Part shown: in pieces, positions 1 to 6,227 of the stretch | Layout: every line of letters starts with the position of its first letter | How positions within the stretch are numbered: the first letter of the stretch is position 1 | Source: CBFGTJ01 sp965651815 | GTDB lineage: Bacteria; Actinomycetota; Acidimicrobiia; Acidimicrobiales; Microtrichaceae | Assembly (NCBI GenBank): GCA_965651815.1 | Contig: CBFGTJ010000173.1 | Span: 1-6,731 of the forward strand | Length of the DNA: 6,731 nucleotides | Direction of reading: 5' to 3' | Program-made: the position numbers and the translations under genes | Notes under the pieces: generated by a model | Database searches by the model: none | Seen by the model: only the letters and a program-made list of their open reading frames with translations | What the model was told of the DNA's origin: nothing

Positions 1-637
1 CATGGGGCTCGCCGTGTGCACCCACGCCGGCCAGGGGTGCGCGATCCCGACCCGCATGCTCCTCCCCCGCAGCCGCTACGACGAGGGCGTCGAGCTGCTC
101 GTGCAGATGATGCAGGGCGTGCCCTACGGCGACCCGCAACGGCCCGACGTGCTGCAGGGCCCGCAGATCTCGGAGCGACAACGCGAGCGCGTGCTCGGCT
201 ACATCCGCAAGGGCCAGGAGGAGGGCGCCCGGCTCGTGCTCGGTGGCGGCGTGCCCACCGGCGAGGAGTACGACCGGGGCTTCTACGTGGAACCGACCCT
301 CTTCGTCGACGTCGACAACTCGATGACGATCGCCCAGGAGGAGATCTTCGGCCCGGTGCTCGTGGTCATCCCCTTCGAGGACGACGACGACGCCGTGCGC
401 ATCGCCAACGAGAGCCGCTACGGGCTCGGTGGCGGGGTCATGGCCGGCAGCCACGAGCGAGCGATGTCGGTGGCCCGCCGGATCCGGACCGGGATGCTGA
501 GCATCAACGGCGGCGCCCCCTACGGCGCCGACCTGCCCTTCGGAGGCTTCAAGCAGTCGGGCATCGGTCGCCAGAACGGCACCGCCGGGTTCGGGCAGTA
601 CCTCGAGCTCACCTCCTACGCGTGGCCGGCCTCATGA
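1..637 (+). CDS. Aldehyde dehydrogenase family protein, C-terminal part (5' end outside window)
   Basis: This is the last ~211 residues of an NAD(P)-dependent aldehyde dehydrogenase, which oxidises an aldehyde to a carboxylic acid in the cytoplasm. The frame is open to the left edge, and the ATG at base 2 is an internal Met, not the start: the family is normally near 480-500 aa, and the NAD-binding half and general-base Glu must lie upstream. Counting from that Met, GQGC places the catalytic Cys at residue 13, EEIFGPV sits at 113-119, and PFGGFKQSG, typical of the C-terminal oligomerisation and substrate region, at 179-187. Length from the Cys to the end fits an intact family C-terminus. From memory, the sequence style resembles the actinobacterial AldA-like group near Rv0768, but no search was run. 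The stop overlaps the ATG of the P450 gene (ATGA at 634-637), suggesting the two act on successive oxidation states of one substrate. The family call is firm; the substrate is unknown. Confidence 0.95.
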   Translation, partial: MGLAVCTHAGQGCAIPTRMLLPRSRYDEGVELLVQMMQGVPYGDPQRPDVLQGPQISERQRERVLGYIRKGQEEGARLVLGGGVPTGEEYDRGFYVEPTLFVDVDNSMTIAQEEIFGPVLVVIPFEDDDDAVRIANESRYGLGGGVMAGSHERAMSVARRIRTGMLSINGGAPYGADLPFGGFKQSGIGRQNGTAGFGQYLELTSYAWPAS

Positions 638-1839
638 GCACCACCGCTCCCTCGGAGCTCTACTACGACCCGTACGACTTCGAGATCGACGACGACCCGT
701 ACCCGGTCTGGAAGCGCCTCCGGGACGAGGCGCCCCTCTACTACAACGAGCGCTACGACTTCTACGCGCTGAGCCGCTTCGAGGACGTGGAGGAAGCGCT
801 GAGGGACTGGCAGACCTTCAGCTCCGCGAAGGGGACGCTCCTCGAGCTGATCAAGGCCGACATCGAGCTGCCGCCCGGCACGTTCATCTTCGAGGACCCG
901 CCGGCACACGACCTCCACCGCGGGCTGATGTCCCGGGTGTTCACCCCGCGCCGCATGGCCGCGATCGAGCCCGACGTCCGGGCGTTCTGCGCGCGCAGCC
1001 TGGACCCGCTGGTCGGATCCGACGGCTTCGACGTCATCGCGGACCTCGGCGCGCAGGTGCCGATGCGCACGATCGGGATGCTGCTCGGCATCCCCGAGTC
1101 CGACCAGGAGGCGCTGCGCGACAAGATCGACGACGGGCTGAAGCTCGCCGAGGGCGACGAGATGCCGACGCTGTCGGAGGGGTTCACCGAGCTGGGCCAG
1201 GCGGAGCTGTTCGAGGAGTACATCGACTACCGCTACGAGCACCCCGGCGACGACGTGATGACCGACCTCATCACCGCCGAGTACACCGACGTCGACGGCG
1301 TGCGACGCCGCCTCACCCGCGAGGAGGCGCTGGGCTACATCAACCTCATCGCCGCGGCGGGGAACGAGACCACGAACCGCCTGATCGGCTGGACCGCGTG
1401 GCTGCTCGCCCAGCACCCCGACCAGCGGCGGGCCGTCCACGAGGACCGCTCGCTGGTGAACAACACGATCGAGGAGGTGCTCCGCTACGAGCCGCCGTCA
1501 CCGGTCCAGGGTCGCTACGTCACCAGGGACGTGGAGCTCCACGGCACCACGGTGCCGGAGGGTTCGACCATGCTGCTGCTGAACGCATCGGCGAACCGCG
1601 ACCACCGGGTCTTCGACGACCCGGACCGCTTCGACGTGCGCCGGGAGATCGGGCACCACCTCTCGTTCGGGCACGGCATCCACTTCTGCCTGGGTGCGGC
1701 GCTGGCGCGCCTCGAGGGCAGGGTCGTGCTCGACGAGCTCCTCTCCCGCTTCCCCGACTGGGAGGTCGACCACGAGCGGGCCGTGCGGGGCCGCACCTCG
1801 ACCGTGCGCGGCTGGGAGTCCCTGCCGATCCACCTCTGA
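634..1839 (+). CDS. Cytochrome P450 (bacterial soluble class)
   Basis: A complete 401-aa soluble P450 monooxygenase, the usual length for bacterial P450s, with no signal peptide or membrane anchor. Seen in order: PPAHDLHR at 89-96 (C-helix His/Arg pair expected to hold the haem propionates); I-helix AAAGNETT at 240-247, with the acid-threonine type oxygen-activation motif; K-helix ExxR at 281-284; DPDRF at 329-333; and the haem loop FGHGIHFCLG with the proximal thiolate Cys at 352. The ATG at 634 is chosen because the family N-terminus (YYDPYDFEIDDDPYPVW) follows directly; the frame stays open upstream only as a shadow of the aldehyde dehydrogenase gene. The start has no clear Shine-Dalgarno sequence and overlaps the previous stop, so translation is probably coupled. 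No ferredoxin or ferredoxin reductase gene is adjacent. The likely role is hydroxylation of a hydrophobic substrate, feeding the aldehyde dehydrogenase. CYP family and substrate cannot be assigned from the sequence alone. Confidence 0.97.
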   Translation: MSTTAPSELYYDPYDFEIDDDPYPVWKRLRDEAPLYYNERYDFYALSRFEDVEEALRDWQTFSSAKGTLLELIKADIELPPGTFIFEDPPAHDLHRGLMSRVFTPRRMAAIEPDVRAFCARSLDPLVGSDGFDVIADLGAQVPMRTIGMLLGIPESDQEALRDKIDDGLKLAEGDEMPTLSEGFTELGQAELFEEYIDYRYEHPGDDVMTDLITAEYTDVDGVRRRLTREEALGYINLIAAAGNETTNRLIGWTAWLLAQHPDQRRAVHEDRSLVNNTIEEVLRYEPPSPVQGRYVTRDVELHGTTVPEGSTMLLLNASANRDHRVFDDPDRFDVRREIGHHLSFGHGIHFCLGAALARLEGRVVLDELLSRFPDWEVDHERAVRGRTSTVRGWESLPIHL

Positions 1840-1845
1840 AAGGGG
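1839..1845 (+). promoter_or_regulatory. Ribosome binding site of the thiolase gene
   Basis: AAAGGGG lies 7 bases before the ATG at 1853 and begins on the last base of the P450 stop codon. It supports 1853 as the thiolase start over the longer open frame that reaches back to 1694 inside the P450 gene. It is one of only two good Shine-Dalgarno matches at starts in the window. Confidence 0.7.
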
Positions 1846-1852
1846 CCCGAGA

Positions 1853-3022
1853 ATGGGTGACGCAGCCATCGTCGCGACCGCCAGGACGCCGATCGGCACG
1901 GGGTTCAAGGGAACGCTCAAGGACGTCGACGCGTACGAGCTCGCGCGGCACGCGGTGTCCCATGTCGTGGAGCGCGCCGGGCTCGACCCGCGCACCTACG
2001 ACGACGCCGTGCTCGGCGAGTCGCGCTACGGCGGCGGCGACATCGCCCGCTGGGCGGCGATCGAGGCCGGCCTCGTCGACGTCGCGGGCCTCGCCCACAA
2101 CCGCCACTGCGCGTCGGGCCTCGCCGCGGTCACCACCGCCGCGGCCGGGATCATGGCCGGGATGGACCGCGCCGTGATCGCCGGCGGCGTCGAATCGGTC
2201 TCGACCTGCCCGATGACCACCCGGCGGGTGCCCGGCACCGACGACTGGGAGCAGTGGTTCGCACCGACCCACGAGTCGACGCCGGACGCGCCGAACATGG
2301 ACATGACGATCACCGTCGGTTGGAACGCCGCGGTCGAGGCCGGGGTCACCCGAGAGGAGATGGACGCCTGGGCGCTGCGCTCCCACCAGCGCGCGGTGGC
2401 GGCGATCGACGACGGGCGCTTCGCCGAGGAGGTCGTGCCGATCGAGGTGAAGCAGCGCGACGGCTCCACCACCCTGTTCGCGGTCGACGAGCACCCCCGG
2501 CGCGACACCACCGCCGAGAAGCTCGCGGCGCTCAAGCCCCTCCACCCCGAGATCGAGGGCTTCAGCATCACCGCGGGGAACTCCTCGGGGGCCAACGACG
2601 GCGCGGCGGCGCTCGTGCTCGTCGACGACGCGCTCGCGTCCTCCGAGGGTCTGGAGCCCCTCGCCCACGTCGTCGCCTGGGCGTCCGCGGGGGTCGAGCC
2701 CGCCCGGACCGGCCTCGCCCCCACCGTGGCGATCCCCAAGGCGCTCGACCGTGCGGGCCTGTCGATCGACGACGTGGCGCTGTGGGAGATCAACGAGGCG
2801 TTCGCATCGATGTGCGTCGCGACGACGCGACTGCTCGGCATCGACGACGAGATCGTGAACGTCGTGGGCAGCGGCTGCAGCCTCGGCCACCCGGTCGCCA
2901 TGACCGGTGCCCGGATGGTCATCTCGCTCGTGCACGAGCTGCGCCGCCGGGGCGGCGGGTACGGCGTCGCGGCGATGTGCGCGGGTGGTGGCATGTCGAG
3001 CGCCGTCGTCCTCCGGGTCTGA
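1853..3022 (+). CDS. Thiolase (acetyl-CoA C-acyltransferase family)
   Basis: A complete 389-aa thiolase, the usual family length. Degradative members cleave a 3-ketoacyl-CoA with CoA to release acetyl-CoA or propionyl-CoA; biosynthetic members run the reverse condensation. The N-terminus AAIVATARTPIG is typical. The nucleophilic Cys is in HCASG at residue 86, NEAF begins at Asn 314, the GHP histidine is at 346, and the second catalytic Cys is in CAGGG at 376, so the active-site set is complete. Where common thiolases carry a TAEN-like sequence, this one has VGWNAA (Trp 157), in the loop domain that shapes the substrate pocket. The ATG at 1853 has a good ribosome binding site, 13 bases after the P450 stop. 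The context with two acyl-CoA dehydrogenases favours a degradative role, but direction and chain length are inference. No hydratase or 3-hydroxyacyl-CoA dehydrogenase of the FadB type is adjacent. Confidence 0.96.
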   Translation: MGDAAIVATARTPIGTGFKGTLKDVDAYELARHAVSHVVERAGLDPRTYDDAVLGESRYGGGDIARWAAIEAGLVDVAGLAHNRHCASGLAAVTTAAAGIMAGMDRAVIAGGVESVSTCPMTTRRVPGTDDWEQWFAPTHESTPDAPNMDMTITVGWNAAVEAGVTREEMDAWALRSHQRAVAAIDDGRFAEEVVPIEVKQRDGSTTLFAVDEHPRRDTTAEKLAALKPLHPEIEGFSITAGNSSGANDGAAALVLVDDALASSEGLEPLAHVVAWASAGVEPARTGLAPTVAIPKALDRAGLSIDDVALWEINEAFASMCVATTRLLGIDDEIVNVVGSGCSLGHPVAMTGARMVISLVHELRRRGGGYGVAAMCAGGGMSSAVVLRV

Positions 3023-3043
3023 GCGGCGCCACGGCCGGCTGCG

Positions 3044-4198
3044 ATGCTCTTCTCCCCCACGCCCGACCAGGAGTTCCTCCGGGGCACCACGGCCCGGTTC
3101 CTCGACGACAAGGTGCCACCACGGGTGCTGCGGGACCTGCGCGGCCATCCCCAGGGGTTCACCGAGGACTACTGGCGGCAGGCCGTCGCGCTCGGTTGGG
3201 CCCACCTGCTGGTCGCCGAGGACCTCGGAGGCGGCTCTGCCTCCGGGGACGGCGTCGCGGACCTCGCGCTGCTCGCCTACGAGGTCGGCCGACGCGCCGC
3301 CCCCGGTCCCCTGCTCGTGAACGCGATCGTCGCGGGCGCGCTCAGCGACGCGGGCGGCCACGAGCACGTCGTGAAGGCCCTCCTCGCCGGTGACGAGCTC
3401 GCCACCTGGGCGCTCCTCGACGACCCGCGCCGCGAGGGGCTGGCCGGTGCGCCGGCGACCCTGCGCCCCGACGGATCGGGGTTCGTGCTCGACGGCTCGA
3501 AGCGCCCGGTCGAGTCGGCCGCCGCGGCAGCCCACCTCCTCGTCGGCGCCGTCTCACCCGACGGCCCGACCCAGGTGCTGGTGCCCACCGACGCGCCGGG
3601 GGTGCACGTCGCACCGCTGCGGGGCCTCGACCTCACCCGGCGCTTCGACGCGGTGACCTTCGACGGGGTGCGGCTCGACGCTGCCGCGGTGGTCGGCACG
3701 GTCGGCGGCGCTGCGGCGGACCTCGAACGGCAGCTGGTCCGGGCGCTCGTGGTGTCGTGCGCCGAGTCCGCGGGGGCGATGCGCACCGCGTTCGACATGA
3801 CCCTCGAGTGGACCTTCGACCGGTACTCGTTCGGCCGGCCGCTCGCGTCGTACCAGGCGATCAAGCACCGCATGGCGTCGATGGCGGTCTGGCTCGAGGC
3901 CTCCCACGCGATCGCCGCCGACGCGGCGCGGGCGGTGGGCGCCGGCGCTGCCGACGCGGCGAAGCTGGCCAGCGCCGCTGCCGCGTACGTCGGTGGGCAG
4001 GGCAGCGAGCTGCTGCAGGAGTGCGTCCAGCTGCACGGCGGCATCGGCGTCACCTTCGAACACGACCTGCACCTCCACCTGCGGCGCCACACGGTGAACC
4101 GCGGCCTGTACGGCACGCCTGCGGAGCACCGGCGCAGGGTCGCCGCGGAGCTGGAGCGCGAAGCGGGCCCGGAGCGCGAGGCGGGGGCCGCCGCATGA
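3044..4198 (+). CDS. Acyl-CoA dehydrogenase family protein, subunit 1 (FadE-like)
   Basis: A 384-aa flavoprotein of the acyl-CoA dehydrogenase superfamily, which forms the alpha-beta double bond of acyl-CoA thioesters. The N-terminus (FSPTPDQEFLRGTTARFL) and the C-terminal domain are typical. RYSFGRPLASYQ at 260-271 matches the Arg...Gln pair, 11 residues apart, that contacts FAD across a subunit interface. QLHGGIGVTFEHD at 329-341 puts a Glu (339) at the position of the catalytic base of medium-chain enzymes. The middle beta domain is degenerate: the usual EPGxGSD flavin/substrate motif is absent, with WALLDDPRREG in the corresponding region. That pattern is known for one subunit of heteromeric actinobacterial FadE pairs and suggests it works with the next gene product. 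The ATG at 3044 is the first Met after the in-frame thiolase stop, and no good ribosome binding site precedes it. The Ala-rich end (GPEREAGAAA) runs into the ATGA overlap with the next gene. Confidence 0.93.
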   Translation: MLFSPTPDQEFLRGTTARFLDDKVPPRVLRDLRGHPQGFTEDYWRQAVALGWAHLLVAEDLGGGSASGDGVADLALLAYEVGRRAAPGPLLVNAIVAGALSDAGGHEHVVKALLAGDELATWALLDDPRREGLAGAPATLRPDGSGFVLDGSKRPVESAAAAAHLLVGAVSPDGPTQVLVPTDAPGVHVAPLRGLDLTRRFDAVTFDGVRLDAAAVVGTVGGAAADLERQLVRALVVSCAESAGAMRTAFDMTLEWTFDRYSFGRPLASYQAIKHRMASMAVWLEASHAIAADAARAVGAGAADAAKLASAAAAYVGGQGSELLQECVQLHGGIGVTFEHDLHLHLRRHTVNRGLYGTPAEHRRRVAAELEREAGPEREAGAAA

Positions 4199-5475
4199 GC
4201 CTGGAGCCGCTGGAGGACTTCCGCGAGCGTGTGCGGGCCTTCCTGCAGGCCGAGGTCGGCCCGGCACGGGCCAGGTCGACGGCGGGCCTGCGCAACCTCG
4301 GCGACGACGAGGACGACCTGCGCGAGGTGCAACGGGACCGTGAGCTGCAGCGCCTCTTCCACGACGCGGGGCTCGCCGGGATCGTGGTGCCGACCGAGTA
4401 CGGCGGCCAGGGCCTCACCCCCGAGCACCAGCAGGTGCTGAACGAGGAGCTGGTGGGCTACGACTCGCCGGTTCGGAACCAGGTCCCGACGATGACCCCG
4501 TGCATGGCGGTGCTGCTCGACTTCGGCACCGAGGAGCAGAAGCGCACCCACGTGCCGGCGATCCTGCGCGGCGAGGAGCTGTGGATGCAGCTGCTGTCCG
4601 AGCCCGGTGGCGGCTCCGATGTCGCCGGCGCGTCGACCACCGCGATCCGGGACGGGGACGAATGGGTCCTGAACGGCTCCAAGGTCTGGACGACGGGCGC
4701 GTGGTGGTCCGACTGGGGGCTGTGCCTCGCGCGCACCAACTGGGACGTGCCCAAGCACCGGGGCCTCACCGTGTTCATGGTCCCGATCGACGCGGAGGGC
4801 ATCGAGGTGCAGCGCATCGAGATGCTCAACGGCAACCGGGAGTTCTGCCAGGAGTACCTCACCGACGTGCGCGTGCCCGACTCCCACCGCATCGGCGAGC
4901 TCGACGACGGGTGGACGGTGGGCCTGCGCTGGATGTTCCACGAGCGGATGGCGGCGAACTCGCCGTACGTCACCCGCCCGGCCGAGATGGAGCTCGCCGC
5001 GGTGGACGGCCAGTCCATCCGCCGCGTCGCGCTCGACGCCGGCCGGGCCGACGACCCGGTCGCGCAGGAGCTCGTCGGCGAGGCCGAGGTGCTCGCGCTG
5101 GTCGGCAGCGCGCTCGGGCGCCGCGTGGCCGAGGGCATGGCCGCGGGGACGATGACGGAGCAGGCCTCCGCCATCGCCCGGCTGTACCACGGGCTCAGCG
5201 TCGCCCGCCGCACGACCATCGCGTTCGAGCTGGCGCGCAGCGCCGGGATCGCGTGGAGCGACGCCGACGGCGCGCTCGCCGGCGTCGGCGACGACTTCCT
5301 GATGCGTCAGGTGAGCTGCATCGGGGGCGGCACCACCGAGATGGCGGCCAACGTCGTGAGCGAGCGCGTCCTCGGGATGCCGAGGGAACCGAGCCGTGAC
5401 CGGGACCGCCCCTTCCGGGACGTGCCACGTGGGGGCTCCAGGACCTCGTGGGCCGAGCGCAGGGGGTCGGCATGA
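4195..5475 (+). CDS. Acyl-CoA dehydrogenase family protein, subunit 2 (FadE-like)
   Basis: A 426-aa acyl-CoA dehydrogenase homologue, clearly different from its upstream neighbour rather than a recent duplicate. It carries the beta-domain motif LLSEPGGGSDVAG (EPGGGSD at 136-142), NGSKVWTT with WTT at 165-167 (isoalloxazine contact), and the C-terminal GGGTTEM at 377-383 followed by SERVLGMPRE. HER at 249-251 places Glu 250 where isovaleryl-CoA and long-chain dehydrogenases keep their catalytic base (LERL/QERL). The RxxFGxxxxxxQ FAD motif found in subunit 1 is missing; the corresponding region reads IRRVALDAGRADDPVAQE. The two proteins therefore complement each other, as expected of an alpha2beta2 enzyme. 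Residues 399-426 form an Arg-rich tail; its last part probably only bridges to the overlap with the next gene. The ATG at 4195 overlaps the previous stop (ATGA), implying coupled and roughly equal synthesis. The family is certain; the acyl substrate is unknown. Confidence 0.95.
   Translation: MSLEPLEDFRERVRAFLQAEVGPARARSTAGLRNLGDDEDDLREVQRDRELQRLFHDAGLAGIVVPTEYGGQGLTPEHQQVLNEELVGYDSPVRNQVPTMTPCMAVLLDFGTEEQKRTHVPAILRGEELWMQLLSEPGGGSDVAGASTTAIRDGDEWVLNGSKVWTTGAWWSDWGLCLARTNWDVPKHRGLTVFMVPIDAEGIEVQRIEMLNGNREFCQEYLTDVRVPDSHRIGELDDGWTVGLRWMFHERMAANSPYVTRPAEMELAAVDGQSIRRVALDAGRADDPVAQELVGEAEVLALVGSALGRRVAEGMAAGTMTEQASAIARLYHGLSVARRTTIAFELARSAGIAWSDADGALAGVGDDFLMRQVSCIGGGTTEMAANVVSERVLGMPREPSRDRDRPFRDVPRGGSRTSWAERRGSA
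5461..5466 (+). promoter_or_regulatory. Ribosome binding site of the SDR gene
   Basis: AGGGGG, 5 bases before the ATG at 5472 and inside the last codons of the preceding dehydrogenase gene. It supports the ATG at 5472 over an in-frame GTG at 5448, which would add eight residues ahead of the first beta strand. Confidence 0.6.
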
Positions 5476-6227
5476 ACGTCGTCGTCGTCGGAGCATCCAG
5501 TGGACTCGGTCGCTGCGTGGCGATCGGCCTCGGCGGCGCGGGGCACGACGTCGCGCTCCTCGCCCGGCGCAAGGACCGGCTCGAGGCCGCGGTCGCCGAG
5601 ATCGGTGGGCGCGCCTCGGCGGTCGCGTGCGACGTCACCGACGAGGAGGGGTGCCACGCGGCGGTCTCGGAGGCCGCGGACCGGTTGGGCGGGATCGACG
5701 CGCTGGTGTACGCGACCGGCATCGGGGTGCTGGGCCACCTGGCCGACATGGACGCCGAGACCTGGACCCGCACGCTCGCCACCAACGTGGTCGGCGCGGC
5801 GACGGCCACCCGGGCCGCGCTGCCCCACCTGCAGGCCTCGGACGGGCGGGCGATCTACTTCTCCTCGGTCTCGGCCTCGATGACCCCGGCGTGGCCGGGC
5901 CTCGGCGCGTACGTCGCCAGCAAGGCCGCGCTCGACAAGCTCGTCGAGGCGTGGCGGATCGAGCACCCCGAGGTCGGCTTCACCCGGCTCGTGGTCGGCG
6001 ACTGCGGCGGCGGGGACGGCGACTCCGCGATCGGGTTCACCGACGGCTGGGACATGGACCTCGCCGCCCGGGTGGGCCGCACCTGGTACGAGAAGGGCTA
6101 CATCGCGGGCGCGCTGCTCGACGTCGACGACCTCGTCGCCGCGATCGACGGGATCATCCGGCTCGGCCGCTCGGCGGTGGTGCCCACGATGGCCGTGCTC
6201 CCCCGGGTTCCCCGGTCCGAGGGATGA
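5472..6227 (+). CDS. Short-chain dehydrogenase/reductase (SDR), NADP-type
   Basis: A 251-aa classical-size SDR, an NAD(P)-dependent alcohol/ketone oxidoreductase of the cytoplasm. Seen: the Rossmann motif GASSGLG at 7-13; an Arg-Arg-Lys run at 32-34 after beta-2, which favours NADP; Asp 54 in CDVTD (adenine contact); Asn 105 in TNVVG; and the catalytic set Ser 134, Tyr 147 and Lys 151 (YVASK) with normal Ser-Tyr spacing of 13. Two usual motifs differ: the NAG after beta-4 reads ATG (81-83), and the Pro-Gly after beta-6 is replaced by VGDCGGGDGDS (175-185). The catalytic residues are intact, so an active enzyme is likely. The start overlaps the previous stop (ATGA at 5472-5475). In this operon it could oxidise a hydroxyl made by the P450 or a 3-hydroxyacyl-CoA before thiolysis, but neither is shown by the sequence. 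The C-terminal half after 185 (WDMDLA...W...GY) forms the substrate lid. Confidence 0.95.
   Translation: MNVVVVGASSGLGRCVAIGLGGAGHDVALLARRKDRLEAAVAEIGGRASAVACDVTDEEGCHAAVSEAADRLGGIDALVYATGIGVLGHLADMDAETWTRTLATNVVGAATATRAALPHLQASDGRAIYFSSVSASMTPAWPGLGAYVASKAALDKLVEAWRIEHPEVGFTRLVVGDCGGGDGDSAIGFTDGWDMDLAARVGRTWYEKGYIAGALLDVDDLVAAIDGIIRLGRSAVVPTMAVLPRVPRSEG

Noticed and set aside
379..396. Short GAC trinucleotide run
   Set aside because: It encodes an Asp run (EDDDDA) in a loop where homologous aldehyde dehydrogenases also have acidic residues; it is too short to treat as a repeat element.
16..633. Extended N-terminus for the P450 starting at base 16
   Set aside because: The upstream part is an Arg/Pro-rich frame shadow of the aldehyde dehydrogenase gene; the P450 family N-terminus begins right after the ATG at 634.
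1694..1852. Longer thiolase start inside the P450 gene
   Set aside because: The thiolase fold begins at AAIVATARTPIG just after the ATG at 1853, which has its own ribosome binding site; the extra residues are Arg/Ser-rich shadow sequence.
3023..3043. Possible promoter or terminator between thiolase and first dehydrogenase
   Set aside because: Only 21 bases, with no -10/-35-like elements and no hairpin followed by a T run.
1520..3535. Very long open frame on the minus strand (about 671 codons) across the P450, thiolase and first dehydrogenase genes
   Set aside because: It is a GC-rich antisense shadow: the translation is low-complexity, rich in Arg, Gly and Ala, shows no family motif, and runs across three convincing + strand genes.
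5448..5471. GTG at 5448 as SDR start
   Set aside because: It would add eight residues before the first beta strand; the ATG at 5472 has AGGGGG at proper spacing and forms the same ATGA overlap seen at three other junctions.
3277..5496. Open frame of about 739 codons on the minus strand across both dehydrogenase genes
   Set aside because: It has the same antisense-shadow character, with His/Arg/Ala-rich translation lacking domains; the + strand genes here have full sets of family motifs and tight operon spacing.
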